A stretch of 46,277 nucleotides of DNA from an uncultured Lachnospiraceae bacterium (GTDB lineage: Bacteria; Bacillota; Clostridia; Lachnospirales; Lachnospiraceae), in assembly GCA_902762905.1 (NCBI GenBank), contig CACWQE010000024.1, positions 1 to 46,277 on the forward strand. The letters are read 5' to 3'. The position numbers were made by a program, and so were the translations under genes. Within the stretch, counting starts at the first letter, position 1, and each line of letters opens with the position of its first letter. This document shows, one piece after another, positions 8,532 to 16,876 of this stretch. A model generated the notes under the pieces. It made no database searches and was not told where the DNA came from. It worked only from the letters and a program-made list of their open reading frames with translations.

Positions 8532-8581
8532 GAAGTACCTGCTTATGATAAATGTTGAAGTACCTGCTTATGATAAATGTT
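8532..8581 (+). repeat. 25-bp tandem duplication inside the left hairpin
   Basis: Two perfect copies of a 25-base unit starting GAAGTACCTGC (8532-8556 and 8557-8581), lying at the 3' side of the apical region of the left hairpin. Confidence 0.9.
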
Positions 8582-8809
8582 ATATCCTTGCAACCGATAT
8601 TTACTGTAATGCGTTTCGCACTGGTCGACATTACGTGCGTTTTTACACTTAGCAAAGAAACAACGGTGGTCTTTATGCCGTAACAATATTAACCAAAGTT
8701 AATGCTTGGAAAACATAGTGCTATAGCCGTTGCTAATGTACATTGCGCATGCTCATTAAAATAGATTCCGGTGAAGAAGGTTGTCATGAATGAGTGCAGG
8801 TACGTGGAG

Positions 8810-8899
8810 TACGCCAGCACTTGGTGAGCGATGAAATCGCGAACCTTAGTACTGTACGCCAGCACTTGGTGAGCGATGAAATCGCGAACCTTAGTACTG
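8810..8899 (+). repeat. 45-bp tandem duplication inside the right hairpin
   Basis: Two perfect copies of a 45-base unit starting TACGCCAGCACTTGG (8810-8854 and 8855-8899), in the apical region. The copy at 46081 has the unit once, so the duplication is specific to this locus. Confidence 0.9.
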
Positions 8900-9048
8900 C
8901 TGCGTACGAGTCGTAGCGCGAGCGGTGCCTGCACCATCATGACACCTTCAAAGCACCGGATTCATAACCTTCAAGCATGCGCTCACATCAGCACGTCCGG
9001 AGACTTACGTTGTAGAAGAGGAAAAGCAGTTTAGAGAGGAGTTTGTAC

Positions 9049-11616
9049 ATGGGAGAGAAAAAGCGGATTTGCGTAGGCATACTTGCCCATGTGGATGCAG
9101 GTAAGACAACATTATCAGAGAGTCTGTTGTATGAGAGCGGAATGATAGCAAGACCGGGACGAGTTGATAATCAGGATGCATTTTTAGATACAGAAGAATT
9201 AGAGAGGGAAAGAGGAATTACAATATTTTCCAAGCAGGCGATCCTGCAATATGAGGATGCCGTTATCACACTGGTGGATACACCGGGACATGTGGATTTT
9301 TCGGCAGAGATGGAACGTGCATTATGGGTGATGGATTACGCAATATTAGTGATCAGTGGATCGGATGGTGTACAGGGACATACAAGAACGCTTTGGAGAT
9401 TGTTGGAACGGTATCAGATTCCTGTTTTTCTATTTATTAATAAGATGGATCAGCCGGCAGCGGATAAGAATCGTTTGATGAAGGAACTAAAAGAACAACT
9501 GAATGACCGTATTGTAGATTTTACAGATGCAGGAGATGATGTATGGCGGGAAGAGATTGCTGTATGTGATGAGACTGTTATGGAACGGTATTTAGAAGGG
9601 GAAGAAGTGGGCGAGGATGATGTGTGCAGCCTATTGAAGTCTAGAAAAGTGTTCCCTTGTTTTTTCGGATCTGCTCTGAAACAATGGGGAATTAAGGAAT
9701 TGTTGGATGCTGTGTGTCGTTATGTGAATAAGCCACAGACAGCAGATCAGTTTGGTGCAAGGGTATATAAGATTGCAAGAGATGCACAGGGAAACCGTTT
9801 GTCGTATCTGAAGATTACGAGTGGAATGCTGCGGGTCAAGGATCCTTTGGGATTGAATAATGAGAAAGTGAATCAGATTCGTTTGTATTCTGGAGAGAAA
9901 TATGAAGCAGTACAGCAAGTATCTGCCGGAATGATCTGTGCAGTGACCGGACTTACCACGACACATCCGGGACGGGGCTTGGGAATTGATCAGGATGCAG
10001 AATTGCCATTATTAGAGCCTGTGCTTACCTATGAAGTGGAATTACCGGATGATATGGATGCTGCCAGAATGTTACCGCTCATGAAAGAATTAGAGGAAGA
10101 AGAACCGGAATTACACGTATTATGGAGAGAAGATACGGCGTCCATTCAGGTGAAACTAATGGGGGAAGTTCAGATTGAGATTTTACGCAAAATGATTGCA
10201 GAACGATATCAGGTGGACGTGCATTTTGGCACTGGGCAGATTGTATATAAAGAGACAATAGCAAATACGGTAGAAGGGGTGGGACATTTTGAACCGCTGC
10301 GGCATTATGCAGAGGTACATTTGTTGATGGAACCGGGAGAGCCGGGAAGTGGAATGCAGTTCCTTGCAGACTGCAGCGAAGATGTGTTAGATAAGAATTG
10401 GCAGCGATTGATTCTTACGCATCTGGAAGAGAGAGAGCATGTTGGTGTGTTGACAGGTTCTGCCATTACCGATATGCGGATAACAGTAGTGTCTGGAAGG
10501 GCACATACCAAACATACCGAAGGTGGAGATTTCCGGCAGGCTACTTATCGTGCGGTACGACAGGGACTGATGCAGGCAGAGAATGTGTTGTTAGAGCCTT
10601 ACTATGCATTCCGCTTAGAGGTTCCTGTGGATATGATAGGCCGAGTCATGATGGATGTAGAGAATATGCAAGGTACATTTTCACAGCCGGAATTAGGAAT
10701 GGAGATGGCTGTATTAAGTGGAAGAGTGCCGGTTGCTACTATGCAGAATTATCAGGTGACGATGAATTCGTATACAAAGGGACGGGGAAGTCTCAATTGT
10801 GTCTTAGATGGATATGGACCTTGTCATAATGCAGAAGATGTCATTGCTGCAAGTGGTTACCACGCAGAGGAAGATGTGCTAAATCCTGCCTCTTCTGTAT
10901 TCTGTGCACATGGAGCTGGATTTATTGTTCCGTGGGATCAGGTAAATGAATATATGCATGTGGATAGTGTGTTGCACCCAGCAAAGAGAAAGGATGAGAT
11001 CCGGATATCGAAGAACATGACAGCAGGTGTTGTGGAACAGTCGATTGATGAAGAACAGATTGAAGAGATCCTTAACCGGACTTATCATGCGAATGAGAGA
11101 GCCTCGAAACATTATTATAAGAAGCAGAGTAAGGCACCGGTGTATCATTATAAGCCAAAGCCTGTTCCAAGATATAAAGACCGCTATCTGATCGTAGATG
11201 GATATAACATTGTACATGCATGGGATGAATTATCCTGTCTGATTGAGGATAATTTAGAAGGTGCCCGCATGAAGCTGCTGGATATTCTTTGCAATTACCA
11301 GGGGTTTTTGAAGTACGAAGTGATCGTGGTATTTGATGCGTATAAGGTAAAAGGGAATTTAGGGGAGATGTTTGATTATCATAATATTCATGTTGTGTAT
11401 ACCAAAGAAGCAGAGACCGCGGATTCCTACATTGAGAAATTAACACATCAGATCTCGAAAGATTATTATGTAACGGTTGCTACTTCAGATGGGCTGGTAC
11501 AATTGATTACTCGGGGGCAGAATTGTATTGTTATGTCTGCAAGAGAACTGCGGGAGGATGTCGAACGCGTGAATCAGGAGATACGGGCATATCTGGATCG
11601 TAACGGGGAGACCTGA
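9049..11616 (+). CDS. TetM/EF-G-like translation GTPase fused to a Rae1/YacP-like NYN nuclease domain
   Basis: An 855-residue protein. Residues 1-645 resemble ribosomal protection proteins such as TetM (about 640 residues): G1 AHVDAGKTT at 13-21, G2 ERERGITI, G3 DTPGH near 76, G4 NKMD near 131, then EF-G-like domains. The domain IV tip HTKHTEGGDFR near 485 aligns with the TetM loop that enters the decoding region. A basic linker (about 650-710, KHYYKKQSK) leads to a NYN domain (about 711-850) with VDGYNIVHAW, VVFDAYKV, EAETADSYIE and VATSDG, the acidic set of YacP. YacP of Bacillus (Rae1) cleaves mRNA in the ribosomal A site. ATG at 9049 follows AGAGGAG. A role in ribosome-associated mRNA cleavage or rescue is inferred; tetracycline resistance is possible but unproven. 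Confidence 0.9.
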   Translation: MGEKKRICVGILAHVDAGKTTLSESLLYESGMIARPGRVDNQDAFLDTEELERERGITIFSKQAILQYEDAVITLVDTPGHVDFSAEMERALWVMDYAILVISGSDGVQGHTRTLWRLLERYQIPVFLFINKMDQPAADKNRLMKELKEQLNDRIVDFTDAGDDVWREEIAVCDETVMERYLEGEEVGEDDVCSLLKSRKVFPCFFGSALKQWGIKELLDAVCRYVNKPQTADQFGARVYKIARDAQGNRLSYLKITSGMLRVKDPLGLNNEKVNQIRLYSGEKYEAVQQVSAGMICAVTGLTTTHPGRGLGIDQDAELPLLEPVLTYEVELPDDMDAARMLPLMKELEEEEPELHVLWREDTASIQVKLMGEVQIEILRKMIAERYQVDVHFGTGQIVYKETIANTVEGVGHFEPLRHYAEVHLLMEPGEPGSGMQFLADCSEDVLDKNWQRLILTHLEEREHVGVLTGSAITDMRITVVSGRAHTKHTEGGDFRQATYRAVRQGLMQAENVLLEPYYAFRLEVPVDMIGRVMMDVENMQGTFSQPELGMEMAVLSGRVPVATMQNYQVTMNSYTKGRGSLNCVLDGYGPCHNAEDVIAASGYHAEEDVLNPASSVFCAHGAGFIVPWDQVNEYMHVDSVLHPAKRKDEIRISKNMTAGVVEQSIDEEQIEEILNRTYHANERASKHYYKKQSKAPVYHYKPKPVPRYKDRYLIVDGYNIVHAWDELSCLIEDNLEGARMKLLDILCNYQGFLKYEVIVVFDAYKVKGNLGEMFDYHNIHVVYTKEAETADSYIEKLTHQISKDYYVTVATSDGLVQLITRGQNCIVMSARELREDVERVNQEIRAYLDRNGET

Positions 11617-11623
11617 TAGAATA

Positions 11624-11676
11624 TATCAAAGACATAGCAGATGTCTCAATGAAGAGCATCTGCTATGTTGTTGATA
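11624..11676. terminator. Bidirectional hairpin terminator
   Basis: ACATAGCAGATG (11632-11643) pairs perfectly with CATCTGCTATGT (11657-11668), and the outer TATCAA/TTGATA ends extend the stem. It lies between the convergent GTPase-nuclease and maf genes. The T-runs are short. Confidence 0.75.
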
Positions 11677-11684
11677 CTGTATAT

Positions 11685-12275
11685 TTAGTGTTTGATTGTC
11701 TGGTAAAGTCTTGCAAGTGGCAACCCGACAACATTGTTGTAGTCTCCTTTGATTTCTTTGACATGGACAGCAAAAGCACCTTGAATGCCATAGGCACCAG
11801 CCTTGTCTAGTGGATCACCAGTGGCAATGTAATCTTTTAATTCCTCATCAGAAATTGGATAAAATGTTACGTCTGTACGTTCATGTAGCAGATGAATCTG
11901 TTTCTCACCATCTTTTTTTAATATAATTGCAAGTCCGGTATATACCTGATGCGTGCGGTCAGACAGGAGCTTTAACATATCAAAGGCTTCTTGTTCGTCT
12001 GCTGGTTTGCCGAGAACTTCACCGTCATAGTATACGATCGTATCGGCACCAATCACCATGAAATCCTGATCGGTATAATTCCCTTTCACTGTTTCATAGA
12101 CATCGTTTGCTTTTTGAAATGCCAGATCTTCGGCAAGTTGGCCAGGAGCTGTTTCGGTACGTGTTTCCTCGATCGTAGAGGGAACGACTGTAAAAGAAAA
12201 TCCGGCCTGCTTTAGCAGTTCAGATCTTCTTGGAGAAGCAGAAGCTAGTATAATAGGAATTGGTTGGTCGATCAT
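11685..12275 (-). CDS. maf: Maf family nucleotide pyrophosphatase
   Basis: A 196-residue cytoplasmic house-cleaning enzyme that hydrolyses dTTP/UTP or modified nucleotides to monophosphates. The N-terminal signature IILASASPRRSELLKQAGF (residues 8-26) holds the substrate loop. The segments VIGADTIV (near 93), LGKPADEQEA and GDPLDKAGAYGIQG are the other conserved Maf blocks, including the catalytic Asp and the Lys of DKAGAYG. Length is normal. The start ATG overlaps the stop of the upstream gene by four bases (ATGA), and AGGAGG lies inside that gene, so it is the last cistron of the MoxR operon. Maf is often linked to septum formation, and no such partner is visible here. Confidence 0.95.
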   Translation of the reverse strand: MIDQPIPIILASASPRRSELLKQAGFSFTVVPSTIEETRTETAPGQLAEDLAFQKANDVYETVKGNYTDQDFMVIGADTIVYYDGEVLGKPADEQEAFDMLKLLSDRTHQVYTGLAIILKKDGEKQIHLLHERTDVTFYPISDEELKDYIATGDPLDKAGAYGIQGAFAVHVKEIKGDYNNVVGLPLARLYQTIKH

Positions 12276-13513
12276 AGTATGCCTCCTTTTTGTGCGTCTT
12301 CTATCGTAATGGTCTCGTTGCTATATCTTGCTTTTTCGTATGCTTGTGTCAGATCGTCAATATTTTCATCATACACCTTTTGCATCTGACAGGCAATATC
12401 TGTCGGAGTGTCAGAAGGATGAAGTGTAAGTTCTTTGCTTTGTTGGATCTTTATACGGTAGAAACGTCGGATCTTTGCACGGTAACTGGAATCAAAATAT
12501 TCCTGAATACGATGTATTACAGAAGAATTGACGTTGCCGGATTCTACTTTCTCAACTTTGTCATGCAAGGTTATGACAATGTCGTTGTCACTGGTGTAAC
12601 GGGTAAGAAATGCACGGATAGCAGAGCGGATGATCCGGTATAGTACATAAAGCGCAGATGCGATCAAAGCAATTTCTATAATAATTGTAAGAATCTCGGC
12701 CCAGACCGGAGTCTTGGGAATCTGCTGGATGGCCTGCTGTAATGCATCTTCTTCTTTAACAGTTTCATTTTCCTTTGTGTCAGAGGATAAAAACATGCGA
12801 AGCAATGCGATTACATATAGGAAGAAGCGAATTACAACGCCCAATAACTTCATAAGGGCATCTCCAACGGTTATAAGAAAATGATCCAGATGCAGAACCT
12901 GTATAAATAGACCGAGTAGTAAAAAGAGGAACAGAAGCATACCGAGAAGGAATGTGTTAGTTAACATAATCTTTCTTGTTGGCATAGAAGTTGTGTGTTC
13001 TGCTTCCTGAAACATCTGGGATAATCCGAAGATGAAATACCGGATAAAATGTAGAAGAATTAAGGAAAGCCCAATGTAATATACACAATTAGCGAAGGTA
13101 TTCTGATGAAGAATCCATCCGCCAATATAGAGTATAGTTACAAAAAGAAACAGATACCATGGTAGTTCCTTATAAGCAGGATCGCTTCCTGCACGCCAGA
13201 TATAACAGGCATGACTGAATTCAAAGGTAAAAAGGACGATATATAGTATCCGATAGCATGTGCTTGGATAAGGAATGTATACAATGGGAAGAAGAAAAAG
13301 CCCGTGTAATACAAAATATAACAATGGATGAAAACAGTAGCGCTCAATGAGTGCATTTCCAAGCAGAATGACAGGAATGCCGATCAGATAATAAGGCTTT
13401 AGAATCTGTTTTTCATAAATGGTCAATGCAGTCAGAAAAGCCAGTATGTAGGTTAGGCATACGGTGCAGATTCTACTTATGTTTTTGTAAACGGTAAGGT
13501 TATGCTTTGTCAT
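12272..13513 (-). CDS. Polytopic membrane protein with DUF4129-like C-terminal domain
   Basis: A 413-residue protein with about six N-terminal membrane helices (to about residue 165), two more around 188-250, another near 278-300, and a cytoplasmic tail. The tail (LTLHPSDTPTDIACQMQ, then LTQAYEKARYSNETI) resembles the DUF4129 domain at the end of TgpA-type transglutaminase membrane proteins. The transglutaminase domain that normally sits between the helices is absent, and a free-standing one is encoded divergently at 15752. The gene overlaps the DUF58 gene by 14 bases and maf by 4. GGGAG precedes the ATG. Family assignment is by pattern and gene order rather than strong motifs. Confidence 0.75.
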   Translation of the reverse strand: MTKHNLTVYKNISRICTVCLTYILAFLTALTIYEKQILKPYYLIGIPVILLGNALIERYCFHPLLYFVLHGLFLLPIVYIPYPSTCYRILYIVLFTFEFSHACYIWRAGSDPAYKELPWYLFLFVTILYIGGWILHQNTFANCVYYIGLSLILLHFIRYFIFGLSQMFQEAEHTTSMPTRKIMLTNTFLLGMLLFLFLLLGLFIQVLHLDHFLITVGDALMKLLGVVIRFFLYVIALLRMFLSSDTKENETVKEEDALQQAIQQIPKTPVWAEILTIIIEIALIASALYVLYRIIRSAIRAFLTRYTSDNDIVITLHDKVEKVESGNVNSSVIHRIQEYFDSSYRAKIRRFYRIKIQQSKELTLHPSDTPTDIACQMQKVYDENIDDLTQAYEKARYSNETITIEDAQKGGIL

Positions 13514-14627
13514 TGATTATCTCCCAATAATAGAAATGGTCTAAGGGTACATTTGCAGTATGAAGGAAAGAGGAATATTCCGGGCAGAGAAATGTAAGGT
13601 TCTTTCCTTGCTGCTGCAAAGTGGCACAGGCTCGAATAAGATCTGTATTGTGGTCATTTGACAGGATCAGATAAGACGTCTGGTCACAAAAATCCGGTTC
13701 AGAAGCAGAGTACAATAGTTGGTAAAAATCAGTTGCGGGAGAATTGACATCCATTCGGGCAATTCCCTGAAACAGCTTATGTAAATGCTCTGTTCCACTT
13801 CCTTCTGTAATGTAAAGTGGAGTACCTGTAAGACAGTCATTGGAATTGATCTGTAAGGATATGTATACTCCATGATTGTTTAATTGCTGGATCAGTGTTG
13901 CGGCAACGCTTAGGATATATTCTTTCAAGCGTTCCGTATGACCAGGTTTTTGGGTGTCGAGATTAACTAACAGCATTACATGAGCCTGTTGGGTATCGTA
14001 GAATGTATTTACCTGTAGGGAAGAATTCTTCGCTGTTGCTTTCCAGTTGATATATCGCATGGAGTCGCCGGAACAGTAATCACGGATGCCACGGAAAGAC
14101 ATTGGATCTTCATACAGATTACGTGTCAGGATATCTCCTATAATTGTGTTGGTCAATTGAATGTCCCGATGGCTTAGTAATAATCCGGGGTATACATACA
14201 AAGAGGTATCATTTTCTGTGACTGCGGCGTAGGTTTTGAGCAGAAACAGGTCTTTTGCCACCAGATGCACAGAGTTAATAGTATAATATCCCCGTTTTGT
14301 CACCTGAAATGGAAGCTTTCGTGTGATCTGTTGATTGCCAAGAATGGAGAAGGCATCATTTCGGTAATAGTAATCGGAAATGGCGGCACTTGAACTTTGT
14401 TCAAATATAAAGGAACGGGAAGTTCGGAATTTGGCATAAAGCAAAGAAAGAGGAAGCTGTTTCTGATTCCGTATGATCTCGGTCAATTCCAAGGTATCTC
14501 CAATATGGGCATAGGTCTGATTGTAGGTAATCGTAACCGTTAATTGGTCATTCCAATGCCGTTTGTAATAAGAATCCTGTATATAATATAGAAATATCGC
14601 AAGTGCAATGGCAATGATATATTGCAT
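13500..14627 (-). CDS. DUF58 domain protein
   Basis: A 375-residue protein with an N-terminal membrane anchor (about 2-18), a beta-rich region, and the DUF58 signature GDSMRYINWKATAKNSSLQVN near residue 190, here as GDSMRYINWKATAK. The following segment (VMLLVNLDTQKP) is the vWA-like part, with a degenerate metal site. DUF58 proteins act with MoxR ATPases and TgpA-type membrane proteins in a poorly understood membrane or cell-wall linked chaperone or assembly system. AAAGGAG precedes the ATG. It lies 11 bases after the MoxR gene. Confidence 0.92.
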   Translation of the reverse strand: MQYIIAIALAIFLYYIQDSYYKRHWNDQLTVTITYNQTYAHIGDTLELTEIIRNQKQLPLSLLYAKFRTSRSFIFEQSSSAAISDYYYRNDAFSILGNQQITRKLPFQVTKRGYYTINSVHLVAKDLFLLKTYAAVTENDTSLYVYPGLLLSHRDIQLTNTIIGDILTRNLYEDPMSFRGIRDYCSGDSMRYINWKATAKNSSLQVNTFYDTQQAHVMLLVNLDTQKPGHTERLKEYILSVAATLIQQLNNHGVYISLQINSNDCLTGTPLYITEGSGTEHLHKLFQGIARMDVNSPATDFYQLLYSASEPDFCDQTSYLILSNDHNTDLIRACATLQQQGKNLTFLCPEYSSFLHTANVPLDHFYYWEIINDKA

Positions 14628-14638
14628 GGTATACTCCT

Positions 14639-15586
14639 TTATCGTTCAAAGTGTTCTGTTGGTACCGGAATCCGGGCTAGTATTTCATCTAGTATAGAAG
14701 AAGCAAATGCCTGACTGCCACTATTATGAAAAGAGAGCAGACGGTGACACAGACAAGGCTTGGCAAGTGTTTTGACATCTTCCGGAATGACATAATCGCG
14801 TCCGTTGATGAAGGCATATGCCTGTGCACAGTGTAACAAACATAGAGTGCCTCTTGGATTGATACCTAATGCAATCTGTTCATGGTTTCTGGTTGCCTGT
14901 ACAATGGCAATGATGTAATTACGAAGATCTTCGTGGACATATACTTTTGTAACCTCCTGCTGTAAGCCTATAAGATCTTCTAAGGAACATACAGGAGAAA
15001 GTTCTTCGAGAGGGTTCTTGTCAATATAACGTTCTAGAATTAGCTGTTCTTCCTCGGCAGATGGAAAGCCCATGGAAATCTTTAATGCAAACCGGTCTAA
15101 CTCAGCTTCCGGTAAAGGAAAAGTGCCGGCTGTCTCGATTGGATTTTCTGTTGCAATCAGGAAAAATGGTTGTGGAAGACTTCGGGTAACTCCATCTGTA
15201 GTCACCTGAAGTTCTGCCATTGCTTCCAGCAGACTGGACTGGGTTCTAGGGGTTGCACGATTAATCTCATCTGCCAATAATACATTAGAGAATACGGGAC
15301 CTTTGATAAATTCAAATTCCTGTTTTTTCTGGTTGAATATATTGATTCCGGTTACATCAGATGGAAGCAGATCCGGGGTAAATTGCACTCGCTTGAATGT
15401 ACCTTGTAAAGAAGCAGCCAGAGCTTTCGCTAACATGGTCTTACCAGTGCCTGGGGTGTCTTCTAAAAGAAGATGTCCTTTGGCAAGTAGTGCGGTTAGT
15501 AAAAGAGTAATCTTATCATCCTTGCCGATGATTACTTTGTTCATATTATTCTGTAAATTCTGTATGATAGAATGCGTATCGTTCAT
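14639..15586 (-). CDS. MoxR family AAA+ ATPase
   Basis: A 315-residue AAA+ ATPase. Walker A EDTPGTGKTML lies at about residues 42-52, Walker B VLLADEINRA near 107-116, and sensor-type IATENPIE near 143. The C-terminal lid carries the typical MoxR segments (GINPRGTLCLLHCAQAYAFINGRDYVIPEDV, in part GINPRG near 244). It probably remodels or activates the products of the two following genes. ATG is preceded by ACAGGAGG. It is the first gene of a four-gene minus-strand operon with the start facing the transglutaminase gene. Confidence 0.95.
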   Translation of the reverse strand: MNDTHSIIQNLQNNMNKVIIGKDDKITLLLTALLAKGHLLLEDTPGTGKTMLAKALAASLQGTFKRVQFTPDLLPSDVTGINIFNQKKQEFEFIKGPVFSNVLLADEINRATPRTQSSLLEAMAELQVTTDGVTRSLPQPFFLIATENPIETAGTFPLPEAELDRFALKISMGFPSAEEEQLILERYIDKNPLEELSPVCSLEDLIGLQQEVTKVYVHEDLRNYIIAIVQATRNHEQIALGINPRGTLCLLHCAQAYAFINGRDYVIPEDVKTLAKPCLCHRLLSFHNSGSQAFASSILDEILARIPVPTEHFER

Positions 15587-15624
15587 TTGTAACCTCCTGT
15601 GCAGATCACTGCATAATTTCTTCT

Positions 15625-15633
15625 ATTATAACA
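15625..15633 (-). promoter_or_regulatory. Extended -10 promoter of the MoxR operon
   Basis: On the minus strand TGTTATAAT, a perfect extended -10, lies about 40 bases before the MoxR start. Confidence 0.55.
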
Positions 15634-15683
15634 GAAGATGCAAGGAAAATCTTATAGAGATTGAAAAATCTTATATTTATAAT

Positions 15684-15712
15684 TTGCATATAGAACGCAA
15701 CAATGATACAAT
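15684..15712 (+). promoter_or_regulatory. Candidate promoter for the transglutaminase gene
   Basis: TTGCAT, a 17-base spacer, then TACAAT (15707-15712). It is back-to-back with the MoxR promoter in a 165-base divergent region. Confidence 0.5.
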
Positions 15713-15751
15713 CAGAACGTATCTGGTATGTGAGATGAGAAGGAGTAAACA

Positions 15752-16861
15752 ATGCGTAAGAAAACCACAGCATTTACGGTCATTTTGATCATAGCAGTTG
15801 TGATTGTACAATTGTATCTGCGGGTGCCGGAAGTGCAGGAAAAGATCGCAACCTATACAGAAGCGGATTTTAATGAAGAGAATATCTATTCGGATCTGGA
15901 TACGCTGGCACAACGTTTGGACGAAGAGATCCTTAAGGGAGAAGAATCATTTACAGTGTACTTGAAAGACATGGATGTGGATGAGATCAATCAGATTAAT
16001 TCTTCCTTGAATGGAATTTTTGGAAGTGGAGAGACTTATCAGCAGGTAGGCGCGGTAGGTGACAGCTACAAGAAAGTGAAGATTACGATTCGAAGAACGA
16101 TCAACTATTATGTGTTAAAAGCCTGCAAAGATGGGAACGGGATTCCTGAGAATCAGTCCAAAGCGGATAGATTATATGAAGTGGTAAGGCAGGTGTTGGA
16201 TTCTGTAATCACAGATGATATGACAGATTATGACAAGGAAGTGGCATTGCATGATTATCTGGTATCTCATTGTAGATATAGTGAAGATACGACGCAGGAA
16301 CCGGAGAGTGATATATATCGGGCATACGGTGCATTGGTGGATGGCGACGCCGTGTGTAATGGATATGCGGAAGCGATGCAGCTACTATTGATGTGTGTAG
16401 GCGTGAATACCCAGTTTGTGATCGGAACGGCAGATGGTGTGGATCATGCATGGAATCTGGTGGAGTTAGATGGTAACTGGTATCATATGGATGCGACCTG
16501 GGATGATCCGCTGCCGGATCAGGGAGATAATGTGCTTCATCCATATTTCAATGTTACGGATGATATCATGAAGAAGAACCATGAATGGATTGCTGAGGAT
16601 TATCCGGCAGCAAGCCATATGGAATATAATTATTACGTCAAGAGCCAGAATTATTTTAGCGATTTTGATTCCTATAAGGATAGTGCATACGAAGTTATGG
16701 TGTCTCATGGCAATCGGACATATGAGGCGGTCATACAGAATTATGAGGAATCAGAAGAAGATATGCAGTTTTTATTTGATGGAAGTTATCGCTATAACAG
16801 TATAAGCTGGCAGACATTTGGAGAGGGCAAATATCATGTTTTGGTATTACATGCACAATAA
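15752..16861 (+). CDS. Membrane-anchored transglutaminase-like protein
   Basis: A 369-residue protein with a short Lys-rich N-terminus and one membrane segment (about 5-22), so the rest is outside the membrane. The transglutaminase-like core shows the Cys-His-Asp triad: C202 in DAVCNGYAEAM, H232 in DGVDHAWN and D247 in YHMDATWDDP. These folds in bacteria act as peptidases or protein cross-linkers. AAGGAG precedes the ATG at 15752. It is divergent from the MoxR-DUF58-DUF4129 operon, whose usual transglutaminase partner it probably is. The next gene starts 16 bases downstream. Confidence 0.9.
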   Translation: MRKKTTAFTVILIIAVVIVQLYLRVPEVQEKIATYTEADFNEENIYSDLDTLAQRLDEEILKGEESFTVYLKDMDVDEINQINSSLNGIFGSGETYQQVGAVGDSYKKVKITIRRTINYYVLKACKDGNGIPENQSKADRLYEVVRQVLDSVITDDMTDYDKEVALHDYLVSHCRYSEDTTQEPESDIYRAYGALVDGDAVCNGYAEAMQLLLMCVGVNTQFVIGTADGVDHAWNLVELDGNWYHMDATWDDPLPDQGDNVLHPYFNVTDDIMKKNHEWIAEDYPAASHMEYNYYVKSQNYFSDFDSYKDSAYEVMVSHGNRTYEAVIQNYEESEEDMQFLFDGSYRYNSISWQTFGEGKYHVLVLHAQ

Positions 16862-16876
16862 ATAATGGAGGTCTCT

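Larger units (their letters stand above)
8385..9018. repeat. 634-bp structured repeat with inverted ends, two large hairpins
   Basis: The element is bounded by CTTCTACAGCGTAAGT (8385-8400) and ACTTACGTTGTAGAAG (9003-9018), inverted with one mismatch. It has two halves, each an imperfect long hairpin. In the left half GTGCGAAAC (8409) pairs with GTTTCGCAC (8613), and GGATATAACAT (8440) with ATGTTATATCC (8577). In the right half GATTCCGGTG (8764) pairs with CACCGGATTC (8954), with TGAATGAGTGCAGG and CCTGCACCATCA further in. The right half, inverted, is nearly identical to 46081-46277. The left half shares only the apical core (GCAGGCACGCTC, AAGTACCGGCG-like, GTACCTGC) and the end motif. There is no transposase or convincing ORF. 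This could be a MITE-like element or a structured RNA/DNA family. No clear target-site duplication is seen. Confidence 0.75.

Noticed and set aside
8810..8899. Tandem 45-base units as a CRISPR array
   Set aside because: Only two units, directly joined with no spacers, and no cas genes in the window.
8689..8940. 83-codon minus-strand reading frame in the structured repeat
   Set aside because: It runs through the hairpin arms and both 45-base duplicates, has no ribosome binding site, and similar frames would arise in any copy of the repeat. Treated as a by-product of the element.
9049..11616. Direct call as an acquired tet(M)/tet(W) resistance gene
   Set aside because: Sequence outside the G motifs is well diverged from TetM, there is a C-terminal nuclease domain, and no conjugative transposon genes flank it.
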